The notes under the pieces were generated by a model that was not told where the DNA came from, made no database searches, and saw only the letters and a list, made by a program, of their open reading frames with translations. 64,000 bases of DNA from Pseudomonas ovata (GTDB lineage Bacteria > Pseudomonadota > Gammaproteobacteria > Pseudomonadales > Pseudomonadaceae): the NCBI RefSeq assembly GCF_003131185.1, contig NZ_QFFU01000003.1, positions 186,001-250,000 of the forward strand, in the 5' to 3' direction. Positions 44,079 through 53,499 of this stretch are shown here, piece by piece. Position 1 is the first letter of the stretch. Every line of letters starts with the position of its first letter. A program made the position numbers and the translations under genes.

Positions 44079-45290
44079 ATGCAGTTCAGCAAATCGAACA
44101 AGCTCGCCAACGTCTGCTATGACATTCGCGGGCCCGTGCTCAAGCACGCCAAACGCCTGGAAGAGGAAGGCCATCGCATCCTCAAGCTGAACATCGGCAA
44201 CCCGGCGCCATTCGGTTTCGAAGCCCCTGATGAAATCCTCCAGGACGTGATCCGCAACCTGCCCACCGCCCAGGGCTACAGCGACTCCAAGGGCCTGTTC
44301 AGCGCCCGCAAGGCGGTCATGCAGTACTACCAGCAAAAGCAGGTTGAAGGTGTCGGCATCGAGGACATCTACCTGGGCAATGGCGTCTCCGAACTGATCG
44401 TGATGTCGATGCAGGCCCTGCTCAACAATGGCGACGAAGTGCTGATCCCGGCCCCGGACTACCCGCTGTGGACCGCGGCGGTCAGCCTGTCGGGCGGCAA
44501 CCCGGTGCACTACCTGTGCGACGAGCAGGCGCACTGGTGGCCGGATCTGGCCGACATCAAGGCCAAGATCACCCCCAATACCAAGGCCCTGGTGATCATC
44601 AACCCGAACAACCCGACCGGCGCCGTGTACCCGCGCGAAGTGCTGCTGGGCATGCTGGAGCTGGCCCGCCAGCACAATCTGGTGGTCTTCTCCGACGAAA
44701 TCTACGACAAGATCCTCTACGACGAAGCCGTGCACATCAGCACCGCCTCGCTGGCCCCCGACGTGCTGTGCCTGACCTTCAACGGCCTGTCCAAATCGTA
44801 TCGGGTCGCGGGCTTCCGCTCCGGCTGGCTGGCCATCTCCGGCCCCAAACATGCCGCGCAGAGCTACATCGAAGGCATCGACATGCTCGCCAACATGCGC
44901 CTGTGCGCCAACGTGCCGAGCCAGCACGCCATCCAGACCGCGCTGGGCGGCTACCAGAGCATCAATGACCTGGTGCTGCCGCCGGGTCGCCTGCTGGAGC
45001 AGCGCAACCGCACCTGGGAATTGCTCAATGACATCCCCGGCGTCAGCTGCGTCAAGCCCATGGGTGCGCTGTATGCCTTCCCGCGCATCGACCCCAAGGT
45101 CTGCCCGATCCATAACGATGAGAAGTTCGCCCTCGACCTGCTGCTCTCGGAAAAACTGTTGATCGTCCAGGGCACCGCCTTCAACTGGCCCTGGCCAGAC
45201 CACTTCCGCGTGGTCACGCTGCCACGGGTCGATGACCTGGAGCAGGCCATTGGCCGTATCGGTAATTTCCTCAAGGGCTATCGCCAGTAA
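44079..45290 (+). CDS. alaA: Alanine aminotransferase (AlaA-type, class I/II PLP)
   Basis: 403 residues. The PLP lysine is in LTFNGLSKSYRVAGFRSGWL; other markers are INPNNPTGAVYP, FSDEIYDKILYD and YPLWTAAVSLSGG. The start MQFSKSNKLANVCYDIRGPV matches E. coli AlaA, which makes alanine from pyruvate and glutamate. A 10-bp perfect stem follows the stop. Confidence 0.92.
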   Translation: MQFSKSNKLANVCYDIRGPVLKHAKRLEEEGHRILKLNIGNPAPFGFEAPDEILQDVIRNLPTAQGYSDSKGLFSARKAVMQYYQQKQVEGVGIEDIYLGNGVSELIVMSMQALLNNGDEVLIPAPDYPLWTAAVSLSGGNPVHYLCDEQAHWWPDLADIKAKITPNTKALVIINPNNPTGAVYPREVLLGMLELARQHNLVVFSDEIYDKILYDEAVHISTASLAPDVLCLTFNGLSKSYRVAGFRSGWLAISGPKHAAQSYIEGIDMLANMRLCANVPSQHAIQTALGGYQSINDLVLPPGRLLEQRNRTWELLNDIPGVSCVKPMGALYAFPRIDPKVCPIHNDEKFALDLLLSEKLLIVQGTAFNWPWPDHFRVVTLPRVDDLEQAIGRIGNFLKGYRQ

Positions 45291-45300
45291 GCTCTGCCCT

Positions 45301-45326
45301 CGGTCCTGCCGTTCCAGGCAGGACCG
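45301..45326. other. Strong stem-loop after alaA
   Basis: CGGTCCTGCC and GGCAGGACCG form a perfect 10-bp stem with loop GTTCCA, 11 bases after the alaA stop. No T-run follows, so it may stabilise the 3' end or act with Rho. Confidence 0.5.
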
Positions 45327-45423
45327 TCCATTCCCTGCCCTCCCACACCCCCTCAGCCGGCGTTCAGGTTGAACGATTTATCCTGTCTGCAAGAAAACGA
45401 CACAGTTTGAAATAGTCCCTCTG

Positions 45424-45452
45424 TTGAATAGCGACTGGCATCGCCTTATATA
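45424..45452 (+). promoter_or_regulatory. htpX promoter, sigma-70 with heat-shock-like features
   Basis: TTGAAT (45424-45429) and TATATA (45447-45452) are 17 bases apart. The same bases also approximate a sigma-32 promoter: GTTGAAT, then CCTTATAT after 14 bases. That would fit the stress role of htpX. Confidence 0.5.
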
Positions 45453-45497
45453 CCCGGCATCGCGTTACATATTTGTTCCGAGGAGAACGTTTCGACC

Positions 45498-46385
45498 ATG
45501 ATGCGCATCTTGCTGTTTCTGGCCACCAACCTGGCGGTGGTGCTGATTGCCAGCATCACCCTGAGCCTGTTTGGCTTCAACGGGTTCATGGCGGCCAATG
45601 GGGTGGATCTGAACCTCAATCAGCTGCTGGTCTTCTGCGCCGTGTTCGGTTTTGCCGGCTCGTTGTTCTCGCTGCTGATCTCCAAATGGTCGGCGAAAAT
45701 GAGCACCGGCACCCAGATCATCACCCAGCCGCGCACCCGCCATGAACAATGGCTGCTGCAAACCGTCGAGGAGCTGGCCCGCGAGGCGGGCATCAAGATG
45801 CCCGAGGTTGGCATCTTCCCGGCCTACGAGGCCAACGCCTTTGCCACCGGCTGGAACCGTAACGATGCACTGGTCGCGGTCAGCCAGGGCCTGCTGGAGC
45901 GCTTCTCGCCCGACGAGGTCAAGGCAGTGCTGGCCCACGAGATCGGTCATGTGGCCAATGGCGACATGGTGACCCTGGCCCTGGTGCAGGGCGTGGTGAA
46001 CACCTTCGTGATGTTCTTTGCGCGCATCATCGGCAACTTTGTCGACAAGGTGATCTTCAAGACCGAGAACGGCCAGGGCGTGGCGTACTACATCACCACG
46101 ATCTTCGCCGAACTGGTCCTGGGCTTTCTGGCCAGTGCCATTGTCATGTGGTTCTCGCGCAAGCGTGAATACCGCGCCGACGAAGCCGGTGCCCGCCTGG
46201 CCGGCACCCAGTCGATGATCGGTGCGCTGCAGCGCCTGCAGGCCGAACAGGGCGTGCCGGTGCAGATGCCGGCCACCCTGAGTGCCTTTGGCATCAACGG
46301 CGGCCTCAAGCACGGCCTGGCCGGCCTGTTCATGAGCCACCCGCCGCTCGAACAGCGCATCGAGGCCTTGCGCCAGCGCGGCTGA
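45498..46385 (+). CDS. htpX: Membrane zinc protease HtpX
   Basis: 295 residues, typical. Two N-terminal membrane segments (3-26 and 42-62), the zinc site His147-Glu148-His151 in [12 protein letters not shown], further hydrophobic stretches near 160-185 and 200-215, and the third ligand region [12 protein letters not shown]. Degrades misfolded inner-membrane proteins. GAGGAGAACG precedes the ATG region. Its stop codon lies inside an 8-bp tandem repeat. Confidence 0.95.
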   Translation: MMRILLFLATNLAVVLIASITLSLFGFNGFMAANGVDLNLNQLLVFCAVFGFAGSLFSLLISKWSAKMSTGTQIITQPRTRHEQWLLQTVEELAREAGIKMPEVGIFPAYEANAFATGWNRNDALVAVSQGLLERFSPDEVKAVLAHEIGHVANGDMVTLALVQGVVNTFVMFFARIIGNFVDKVIFKTENGQGVAYYITTIFAELVLGFLASAIVMWFSRKREYRADEAGARLAGTQSMIGALQRLQAEQGVPVQMPATLSAFGINGGLKHGLAGLFMSHPPLEQRIEALRQRG

Positions 46386-46415
46386 TCGGCTGATCGGCTG
46401 ATCGGCTGATCGGCT
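46381..46415 (+). repeat. 8-bp tandem repeat GCTGATCG x 4.4 at the htpX stop
   Basis: Four perfect units of GCTGATCG and a partial fifth. The htpX stop TGA (46383-46385) is the centre of the first unit, so unit-number changes do not alter the protein. The repeats bring the htpX terminator hairpin nearer or farther. Confidence 0.9.
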
Positions 46416-46427
46416 CGAGAGGCATGC

Positions 46428-46452
46428 AAAGGGCGACGCAAGTCGCCTTTTT
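46428..46452 (+). terminator. Rho-independent terminator of htpX
   Basis: AAAGGGCGAC and GTCGCCTTTTT form a stem with loop GCAA followed by a T-run. Confidence 0.85.
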
Positions 46453-46567
46453 GTAACTGCCTTCAGACACTTCAAGAAATTCGATGAATAACCCGCAGAA
46501 CTTATATTAGATCCGGATCGTTCCCGTGCCTGAAGATAGACCATCGCTCATCTTCAGGACGTCGCTC

Positions 46568-47335
46568 ATGTTTCCCAGCCTGTTCATTTCCCACGGCTCG
46601 CCCATGCTGGCGCTGGAGCCTGGCGCCAGTGGCCCGGCGCTGGCCCGCCTGGCAGCCGAATGGCCCCGCCCACGCGCTATTGTCATCGTCTCGGCACACT
46701 GGGAAAGCGCTCACCTGAGCATCAACAGCAATCCGCAACCGGACACCTGGCACGACTTCGGTGGCTTTCCACCGGCACTGTTTGCCGTGCAGTACCCGGC
46801 CCAGGGCGCGCCTGAGGTGTCTCTCGAGGTTGCAAGGCTGCTTGAAGCCGCTGACCTGCCGGTGCAGTTCGACCGCCAGCGACCGTTCGACCATGGCGTC
46901 TGGGTGCCTCTGTCGCTGATGTACCCGCAGGCCGATATCCCGATCGTACAAGTGTCATTGCCAAGCCGCCAGGGTCCTGCGCTGCAGACGCAGGTGGGCA
47001 AGGCGCTGGCCGGGCTGCGTGAGCAAGGGATCCTGATCATCGGCTCCGGCAGCATCACCCACAATCTGCGCGAACTGGACTGGCAGGCCGGCCCCGAACA
47101 CGCCACCGACTGGGCCTTGGCGTTTCGCGACTGGATGATCGAGCACCTGGTGCGCGATGATGAAGCGGCCCTGCACGATTATCGGCGCCTGGCACCGCAC
47201 GCTGTGCGCAACCACCCCAGCGACGAACACCTGCTGCCACTGTACTTCGCCCGCGGCGCCGGGGGTGCGTTCAGCATTGCGCACCAGGGCTTTACCCTGG
47301 GCGCACTGGGGATGGATATCTATCGTTTTGGCTGA
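46568..47335 (+). CDS. DODA-type extradiol ring-cleavage dioxygenase (YgiD/LigB family)
   Basis: 255 residues. The metal-site signatures FISHGSPMLALEPG and VIVSAHWES, the segment FDHGVWVPLSLMYPQADIP and SGSITHNLRELD match the class III extradiol family. The E. coli homologue YgiD has DOPA 4,5-dioxygenase activity; the physiological substrate in pseudomonads is not known. The ATG at 46568 follows AGGA; an upstream in-frame ATG lacks a site. Confidence 0.88.
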   Translation: MFPSLFISHGSPMLALEPGASGPALARLAAEWPRPRAIVIVSAHWESAHLSINSNPQPDTWHDFGGFPPALFAVQYPAQGAPEVSLEVARLLEAADLPVQFDRQRPFDHGVWVPLSLMYPQADIPIVQVSLPSRQGPALQTQVGKALAGLREQGILIIGSGSITHNLRELDWQAGPEHATDWALAFRDWMIEHLVRDDEAALHDYRRLAPHAVRNHPSDEHLLPLYFARGAGGAFSIAHQGFTLGALGMDIYRFG

Positions 47336-47359
47336 GCCGAAAAGGCGGCGCTTTACCTG

Positions 47360-47462
47360 CAGGACCGGCCGGGCGGCAACCCGCTTCAGCCGGGACGCAG
47401 GCGACGCCAGGTCTGTGCTGTTTGCGGCTGAAGCCGCTCCTACGGGCAGGACCGGCCGGGCG
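47360..47462. repeat. REP-like cluster with CAGGACCGGCCGGGCG direct repeats
   Basis: Two exact copies of CAGGACCGGCCGGGCG (47360-47375 and 47447-47462) flank a palindromic REP core GCGGCTGAAGCCGCTCCTAC (47424-47443). A partial inverted counterpart, GCTTCAGCCGGGACG, lies near 47383. This is a different REP class from the four long elements in the window. Confidence 0.65.
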
Positions 47463-47492
47463 TGTCATGCGGCCCGCATGCAATACACAGGC

Positions 47493-47525
47493 AAAAAAAA
47501 TCCCCGAACCAGTCGGGGATTTTTT
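47493..47525. terminator. Bidirectional terminator between ygiD-like gene and deaD
   Basis: AAAAAAAATCCCCGA and TCGGGGATTTTTT form a stem with loop ACCAG and A/T tails on both sides, fitting the two convergent genes. Confidence 0.9.
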
Positions 47526-47538
47526 CATTCAGACTGGA

Positions 47539-49224
47539 TCAGTCTTCACGATACCGGCGCAGCTTCAATTGCTTACCGGCGACGCGGGTGTCCTTGAGCT
47601 TGGTCAGCAGACGCTCCAGGCCTTCTTCCGGCAGTTCAACCAGGCTGAAGCTGTCACGAATCTGGATACGACCGATCGCGTCACGGGCCAGGCCACCTTC
47701 GTTGAGGATGGCGCCGAGCAGGTTCTTGGCGGCGATACCGTCACGCGCACCCAGCGCGGTACGGCAACGGGCACGGCCTTCGGCCAGTGGCAGCGGCGCA
47801 CGACGCTCGCGCTCTGGACGGTCACCGCGATCGGCACGGTCAGCACCGGAACGCTCAGGGCGATCGCCACGCGGGGCGTTGTTCGGCACCAGCGGACGCT
47901 CACGCTCGATGTCAGCCATGGTCAGCGCCTGGCCGAGGGTGGCCTTGCGCAGCAGGGCCGCAGCCAGGGCACGCGGCGAGCAACCGATGTCGACGGTCAG
48001 GCGGTCGAGCAGTTCACCATGGCTGGCTTCGGCATCGGCCACCAGCGGCGTCAGGCTGTTGGTCAGCTTCTTGATACGGGCGCTCAGAATGGTCTCGGCG
48101 TCCGGCAGGCGAACTTCGGCAACCTTCTGGCCAGTCACACGCTCGATGACCTGCAGCATGCGGCGTTCACGCGGGGTGACCAGCAGCAGCGCACGGCCTT
48201 CGCGACCGGCACGGCCGGTACGGCCGATACGGTGAACGTAGGATTCAGGATCGTACGGCATGTCGACGTTGAACACGTGGGTGATGCGCGGAACGTCCAG
48301 GCCGCGAGCGGCGACGTCGGTGGCAACCACGATGTCCAGGCGACCGTCCTTGAGCGAGTCGATGACGCGCTCACGCTGGTTCTGGGCAATGTCACCGTTC
48401 AGGGCAGCAGCCTTGTAGCCTTTGGCTTCCAGGGCGCTGGCCAGGTCCAGGGTGGCCTGCTTGGTACGCACGAACATGATCAGGGCGTCGAAGTCTTCGA
48501 CTTCCAGCAGGCTCAGGACGGCGTTGGTCTTCTGGTCAGCGTGAACCAGCAGGTGAGCCTGCTCGATCTTGGTGACGGTCTGGGTCTTGGTCTGGATCTT
48601 GACGTGCTTCGGATCGCGCAGGTGGCGTTCGGCGATGGCACGGATCGACTGCGGCAGGGTGGCCGAGAACAGGACGGTCTGACGGGTTTCAGGCATGGCC
48701 TTGAAGATGACTTCAAGGTCATCCATGAAGCCCAGCTTGAGCATTTCGTCAGCCTCGTCGAGAACCAGGTGGTTCACGGTGGCGAGGACTTTTTCGTCAC
48801 GACGCAGGTGGTCGCAAAGGCGGCCCGGGGTGGCGACGACGATTTGCGCGCCGTTGCGGATGGCCTTGAGCTGCGGGCCCATCGGTGCACCGCCGTAGAC
48901 GGCCACGACGTTCACGCCTGGCATCTGCTTGGCGTAGGTTTCAAAAGCGGTGGCCACTTGCAGGGCCAGCTCGCGGGTGGGCGCCAGGATCAGGGCCTGG
49001 GGCTCACGCTTGCTCGGGTCGATACGGCTCAGGATAGGCAGAGCGAAGGCAGCGGTCTTACCGGTACCTGTCTGCGCCTGGCCGATCATGTCGTGGCCGG
49101 CAAGGATAATAGGGATCGATTGCTGCTGAATCGCCGAAGGCTCTTCGTAGCCTGTCGCGATGACGGCGGCAACAATACTTGGATGAAGGTCGAGAGCGGC
49201 GAAGCCGCCAATTTCCTGGGTCAT
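47539..49224 (-). CDS. deaD: ATP-dependent DEAD-box RNA helicase (DeaD/CsdA)
   Basis: 561 residues. Q motif GFAALDLHPSIVAAVIATGY, motif I AQTGTGKTAAFAL, motif II VLDEADEML, motif III SATLP, motif VI HRIGRTGRAGREG. After the helicase core comes a DbpA-type RNA-binding domain and a short Arg/Glu/Asp-rich stretch. Acts in ribosome assembly and mRNA decay at low temperature. The ATG at 49224 follows AGAGGCAG. A leader of about 200 bases precedes it. Confidence 0.93.
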   Translation of the reverse strand: MTQEIGGFAALDLHPSIVAAVIATGYEEPSAIQQQSIPIILAGHDMIGQAQTGTGKTAAFALPILSRIDPSKREPQALILAPTRELALQVATAFETYAKQMPGVNVVAVYGGAPMGPQLKAIRNGAQIVVATPGRLCDHLRRDEKVLATVNHLVLDEADEMLKLGFMDDLEVIFKAMPETRQTVLFSATLPQSIRAIAERHLRDPKHVKIQTKTQTVTKIEQAHLLVHADQKTNAVLSLLEVEDFDALIMFVRTKQATLDLASALEAKGYKAAALNGDIAQNQRERVIDSLKDGRLDIVVATDVAARGLDVPRITHVFNVDMPYDPESYVHRIGRTGRAGREGRALLLVTPRERRMLQVIERVTGQKVAEVRLPDAETILSARIKKLTNSLTPLVADAEASHGELLDRLTVDIGCSPRALAAALLRKATLGQALTMADIERERPLVPNNAPRGDRPERSGADRADRGDRPERERRAPLPLAEGRARCRTALGARDGIAAKNLLGAILNEGGLARDAIGRIQIRDSFSLVELPEEGLERLLTKLKDTRVAGKQLKLRRYRED

Positions 49225-49442
49225 GGGTCTGCCTCTGGTGCATCCGCAAAGACCCATGCTGCAAAGCTGCGCGTGCCGTGTACGACTCAAGAGTCACCCT
49301 GGCTGCTTTGTGGCGGGGATTTGCGAAAACAATTGATGAATGGATTAACCAGGGTAGTTCGCGTTACGAACATGCCACCGAAGCAGGCTCCGGTGAGTGC
49401 ATCGCCTGGATAACGGCCCTGTAAAGGCCGGCGCGCACTATA
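49225..49442 (-). promoter_or_regulatory. deaD promoter and long 5' leader
   Basis: A -10 box TATAGT (reverse strand of 49437-49442) with no convincing -35 predicts a start near 49430 and a leader of about 205 bases. The leader can fold, for example GGCCTTTACAGGGCC near its start. Long structured leaders are typical for csdA/deaD and cold-shock genes and often carry the temperature or autoregulatory control. The remaining stretch to 49666 has no gene I can support. Confidence 0.5.
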
Positions 49443-49666
49443 CCGGAATTAGCGGAAAAAGTGAGGGTTTTTTTATGAATACTTGCGTCCACCACGCCTG
49501 TTTAATGCGTGTTCATACCGACTTTCTGTGCCATGACCAGTGACACAAGGGCGATTATCCGGCTGCGCCTGCTAAAACGATTCATGTTCGGCGAAAAAGC
49601 CGGCCCCTCACCGTTGGTCGGGCGCGACAAAATGCCTCGCCCGTTGAACGGTTTTACAGCCTTTGT

Positions 49667-50422
49667 TCAGGTCGCCGGGCGCAGGTCGCGGATCAGGGCC
49701 TGCAGCGAGTAGCCAAGACGCGGCGCCAGGGCCTCGGCGCGCTCGATCAGCGATTCCTTGCACAGTTCCTGATCCAGATCGGCCGGCACAATCAGAATGA
49801 CGTTGCCCTCCTTGACCGGCAGCTCCCAGTAGTGCCGATGGTAGAGACCGCGAAACAACGCAGCGCCCAAGGGTCGGCCGTCATCGGCTGCCCACTGGTT
49901 GATGATCAGCCAGCCACCAGGATTCAGGCGTTTCTGGCAATTCTCCAGAAACACCCAGGCCAGGTGCCCGACACCAGGGCCGACATCGGTATACAGGTCG
50001 ACGAAGATCAGGTCGGCGGGCTCTGCCGTCTCAAGCAGTTCCAGAGCATCACCGATACGCACGTACAGGCGCGGGTCATCGTCCAGCCCCATGTATTCCA
50101 TGGCCAGGCGTGGCACCTCAGGGCGCAGTTCGATCGCCTCGACATCTTCCAGCGGCAGGAACTTCAGGCAGGCCTGGGTCAGGGTGCCGGCACCCAGGCC
50201 GAGAAACAAGGCACTGTCCGGCGCCTCGTGGCACAACGCACCGACCAGCATGGCACGGGTGTAGTCGTATTCCAGCCAGCTGGGATCGGCGGTGAAGGTA
50301 CAGCTTTGCTCGATGGCATCGCCGAATTCGAGGAAACGGTAGTCGTCCACTTCCAGTACGCGAATCTTGCCGAAGTCATCATGGACTTCAGCCAGAACCC
50401 GCTCTTCACGCTCGTGGGTCAT
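49667..50422 (-). CDS. Spermidine synthase-like methyltransferase-fold protein
   Basis: 251 residues. Rossmann core LFLGLGAGTLTQACLKFLP (residue about 75), VEAIELRPEVPRLAMEYMGL and DLIFVDLYTDVGPG match the polyamine synthase fold. It lacks the N-terminal strand domain and key substrate acids of true SpeE, so its reaction is unknown. The ATG at 50422 follows AGGAGAGG; the frame stays open upstream only as an antisense shadow. Divergent from the DAHP synthase gene. Confidence 0.8.
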   Translation of the reverse strand: MTHEREERVLAEVHDDFGKIRVLEVDDYRFLEFGDAIEQSCTFTADPSWLEYDYTRAMLVGALCHEAPDSALFLGLGAGTLTQACLKFLPLEDVEAIELRPEVPRLAMEYMGLDDDPRLYVRIGDALELLETAEPADLIFVDLYTDVGPGVGHLAWVFLENCQKRLNPGGWLIINQWAADDGRPLGAALFRGLYHRHYWELPVKEGNVILIVPADLDQELCKESLIERAEALAPRLGYSLQALIRDLRPAT

Positions 50423-50596
50423 GACCTCTCCTGGCGGCGCGCGCGTGCAAAGGCCACGCGCAAAACGGGAATTGTCGACCAAGCGGGCGGTTTTGTCGAC
50501 GCAGCAAGCGGCAAACAGGCCTCGGCGCGGTTGTGATGCAATGGCAACAGCCCCTACCATGCCGCTTTCGATCAGCCCTGATAAAGAGTGCTTACA

Positions 50597-51943
50597 ATGA
50601 AGCCAACATGGAGCCCGGACAGCTGGCGAGCCTTGCCGATCCAGCAGCAACCCCTCTACCCCGATGCCGCGCATGTGCAGCGGGTCGAGCAGAGCCTGGC
50701 CAGTTTTCCGCCGCTGGTGTTTGCCGGCGAAGCCCGCGAGCTGCGTCGCCAGTTTGCCGAGGTCACCCAGGGCCGTGCGTTTCTGTTGCAAGGCGGCGAT
50801 TGCGCCGAGAGCTTCGCCGAATTTTCAGCCGCCAAGATTCGCGACACCTTCAAGGTATTGCTGCAGATGGCGATTGTCATGACCTTTGCCGCCGGTTGCC
50901 CGGTGGTCAAGGTCGGGCGCATGGCCGGGCAGTTTGCCAAGCCTCGCTCGTCCAACGATGAAACCCTCGAGGGCGTCACCCTGCCCGCCTACCGCGGCGA
51001 TATCGTCAATAGCATCGGCTTTGATAGCAAAAGCCGCGTACCGGACCCCGATCGCCTGCTGCAGGCGTATCACCAGTCCACCGCCACCCTCAACCTGCTG
51101 CGCGCCTTTGCCCAGGGCGGCTTTGCCGACCTGCACCAGGTGCACCAGTGGAACCTGGACTTCATCGCCAACTCGGCGCTGGCGCAAAAGTACGGACAAC
51201 TGGCCGACCGCATCGACGAAACCCTGGCATTCATGCGCGCCTGCGGCCTGGACACCGCGCCGCAACTGCGCGAAACCAGCTTTTTCACCGCCCATGAAGC
51301 CCTGCTGCTCAATTACGAAGAAGCCTTCGTGCGCCGCGACAGCCTGACCCAGGATTTCTACGACTGCTCGGCGCACATGCTGTGGATCGGCGACCGTACC
51401 CGGCAACTGGACGGCGCGCATGTCGAATTCTTGCGTGGGGTGCACAACCCTATCGGCGTCAAGGTCGGACCGAGCATGAACACCGAAGACCTGATCCGCC
51501 TGATCGATGTGCTCAACCCGGACAATGACCCCGGACGCCTGAACCTGATCGCGCGCATGGGTGCCGACAAGGTCGGCGACCATCTGCCGGCCCTGATTCG
51601 CGCCGTCGAACGCGAAGGCCGCCAGGTGCTGTGGAGTTCGGACCCGATGCATGGCAACACGATCAAGGCCAGCAGCGGTTACAAGACCCGGGACTTTGCG
51701 CAGATCCTCAGCGAAGTGAAGCAATTCTTCCAGGTGCACCAGGCCGAAGGCACGCATGCCGGCGGCATTCATATCGAGATGACCGGGCAGAACGTCACCG
51801 AATGCATTGGGGGCGCGCGCCCGATCACCGAAGACGGCCTGTCGGATCGCTACCACACCCACTGCGACCCGCGCATGAACGCCGACCAGTCGCTGGAACT
51901 GGCCTTCCTGATTGCCGACACCCTCAAGGGCGTGCGTGCCTGA
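50597..51943 (+). CDS. aroG: Class II 3-deoxy-7-phosphoheptulonate (DAHP) synthase
   Basis: 448 residues from the ATG at 50597; an in-frame GTG at 50588 is possible. First step of the shikimate pathway. Class II markers are the metal-site [32 protein letters not shown]-like [49 protein letters not shown] and [18 protein letters not shown]. Stands alone, divergent from the spermidine-synthase-like gene. Confidence 0.95.
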   Translation: MKPTWSPDSWRALPIQQQPLYPDAAHVQRVEQSLASFPPLVFAGEARELRRQFAEVTQGRAFLLQGGDCAESFAEFSAAKIRDTFKVLLQMAIVMTFAAGCPVVKVGRMAGQFAKPRSSNDETLEGVTLPAYRGDIVNSIGFDSKSRVPDPDRLLQAYHQSTATLNLLRAFAQGGFADLHQVHQWNLDFIANSALAQKYGQLADRIDETLAFMRACGLDTAPQLRETSFFTAHEALLLNYEEAFVRRDSLTQDFYDCSAHMLWIGDRTRQLDGAHVEFLRGVHNPIGVKVGPSMNTEDLIRLIDVLNPDNDPGRLNLIARMGADKVGDHLPALIRAVEREGRQVLWSSDPMHGNTIKASSGYKTRDFAQILSEVKQFFQVHQAEGTHAGGIHIEMTGQNVTECIGGARPITEDGLSDRYHTHCDPRMNADQSLELAFLIADTLKGVRA

Positions 51944-51974
51944 GCACGCACAGCTGCAAGCTTCACGCTGCGCT

Positions 51975-52721
51975 CTAGCCCTTCAAGGCCAGGGCCGCAG
52001 CACAGAACATCAGAAACACGCAGAACAGGGTGCGCAACCGCCGCTCGGGCAGCGAATGGGCCAGCTTGACGCCCCAGCTGATACTGGCCAGGCCGCCGAT
52101 GGCCAACGGTATGCCCATGTGCCAGTCGACATGCTGGTGCCAGGCATAGGTCAGCAAGGTAATGCCGGTGCTGGGGGCTGCCAGCGCCAGTGCCAGGCCC
52201 TGGGCCACCACCTGGCTGGTGCCGAACACACTGGTAAGAACCGGTGTGGCCACCACACCGCCGCCGACCCCGAACAGACCGCCAGTCACGCCCGACACGA
52301 TGCCCAGCATCCACAACCGGCGCTCATGCCTGAGACCGGCACCCACGCGTGCGCTGCTGCGCACCATCTGCATCAGATTGAAAACAATCAGCACCAGCAA
52401 GAACAGCACAAAGGCCAGACGCATGCCTTGCGGGTCCAGGCGCACCGCCCACAGCGATGTGATCCAGGCAAAGACAAAGCTGGGCACGATCAACTGCAAG
52501 GCATGCCTGAGGCGGATCCGGTTGCGCTGATTGTAACGCCAGAGTGCCAGCAACACATTAGGCAACACCATCAACAAGGCCGTGCCCTGGGCCAGTTGCT
52601 GGTCCAGGCCGAACAGCACACCCAGCGCCGGAATCGCCACCAGCCCGCCACCAATCCCGAACAAGCCGCCCAGGGTGCCCATGGCGGCCCCGAGCACGAT
52701 GAACATCACCACCTCAATCAC
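51975..52721 (-). CDS. Sulfite exporter TauE/SafE family permease
   Basis: 248 residues with seven to eight membrane segments and two copies of the family pattern: GTLGGLFGIGGGLVAIPALG (residue about 17) and GVTGGLFGVGGGVVATPVLT (residue about 137). Likely exports or imports a small sulfur anion. GTG start at 52721 with GAGGAA nine bases ahead. Convergent with aroG; substrate not determined. Confidence 0.88.
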   Translation of the reverse strand: MIEVVMFIVLGAAMGTLGGLFGIGGGLVAIPALGVLFGLDQQLAQGTALLMVLPNVLLALWRYNQRNRIRLRHALQLIVPSFVFAWITSLWAVRLDPQGMRLAFVLFLLVLIVFNLMQMVRSSARVGAGLRHERRLWMLGIVSGVTGGLFGVGGGVVATPVLTSVFGTSQVVAQGLALALAAPSTGITLLTYAWHQHVDWHMGIPLAIGGLASISWGVKLAHSLPERRLRTLFCVFLMFCAAALALKG

Positions 52722-52847
52722 TGGGTTTCCTCGATAAAACAGTCAAGACATCACAGCCTGCCTATCCCTGCGCCGATGAATTATCTGGCGCATTAAAGAT
52801 CGCAGCACTAAATTAAACCTATTATTCGCTACTGCCCTGGATAACCC

Positions 52848-53312
52848 ATGACTGGCCCAAAAACCGACGACACCCCTGCCTGCGATGCACTGCGCCTGGA
52901 TAACCAGTTGTGTTTCGCGCTGTATTCCACTTCATTGTCGATGACCAAGGTCTACAAGCCCCTGCTCCAGGCACTGGGCCTGACCTATCCACAATACCTG
53001 GCCATGCTGGTGCTTTGGGAACAGGATGGCCTGACCGTAGGCGACGTCAGCACGCGTCTGCTGACCGATCCCGGCTCACTGACACCCTTGCTCAAGCGCC
53101 TCGAAAGCGAAGGCCTGATCAACCGTACACGCAGTAAACAGGATGAGCGTGTGGTGTTATTGCACCTGACCGAGCAAGGCCGTGCCTTGCAGCACAAAGC
53201 CCTCAGCGTCCCCAATTGCATTCTTTCGGCCAGCGGGCTGGAACTGGACACGCTGCGCGAGCTGCAAGAACAACTGCTGGGTCTGCGTGACAGTTTGCAA
53301 AAGCACTTGTAG
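52848..53312 (+). CDS. ohrR: OhrR-type MarR regulator, organic peroxide sensor
   Basis: 154 residues. The peroxidatic cysteine Cys22 lies in LDNQLCFALYSTS and a second Cys124 in VPNCILSA, the two-cysteine arrangement of Xanthomonas OhrR (Cys22/Cys127). Winged helix: LTVGDVSTRLLTDPGSLTPL-LKRLESEGL and RSKQDERVVLLHLTEQG. Represses ohr until oxidised by organic hydroperoxide. Here ohr is 2.6 kb away behind a TonB receptor gene, not adjacent. Confidence 0.9.
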   Translation: MTGPKTDDTPACDALRLDNQLCFALYSTSLSMTKVYKPLLQALGLTYPQYLAMLVLWEQDGLTVGDVSTRLLTDPGSLTPLLKRLESEGLINRTRSKQDERVVLLHLTEQGRALQHKALSVPNCILSASGLELDTLRELQEQLLGLRDSLQKHL

Positions 53313-53433
53313 ACCGCGTCCAGACAGCAAGACCCGCCAAAGGCAGAATGTGTCTAGGATAACCTTTACCGGCGACCAAGACACACCCTGTAACAACTGT
53401 GTAACACAGTGGAAAAAGAAGGCTTAGCAGCAG

Positions 53434-53460
53434 CAAATAGCAAGCATTACCATTCGCATC
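53434..53460 (+). promoter_or_regulatory. Possible Fur box of the TonB receptor
   Basis: The stretch beginning GCAAATAGCAAGCATTACCA, 40-66 bases before the start, has the repeated CATT/CATTCGCAT pattern of pseudomonad Fur sites, although it matches the 19-base consensus only in part. Confidence 0.4.
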
Positions 53461-53499
53461 CTAAAATCATAATGCCCCACACTCAGGATGCATCACCCC

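Noticed and set aside
45301..45326. Rho-independent terminator after alaA
   Set aside because: The stem is perfect but there is no following T-run, so I list it as a stem-loop only.
47422..49413. Plus-strand frame of 663 codons opposite deaD
   Set aside because: Antisense to a full DEAD-box helicase and begins inside a REP region; no recognisable protein.
52848..53312. General MarR drug-efflux regulator
   Set aside because: The Cys22 motif and second Cys fit OhrR and ohr lies close, so a peroxide sensor is the better call.
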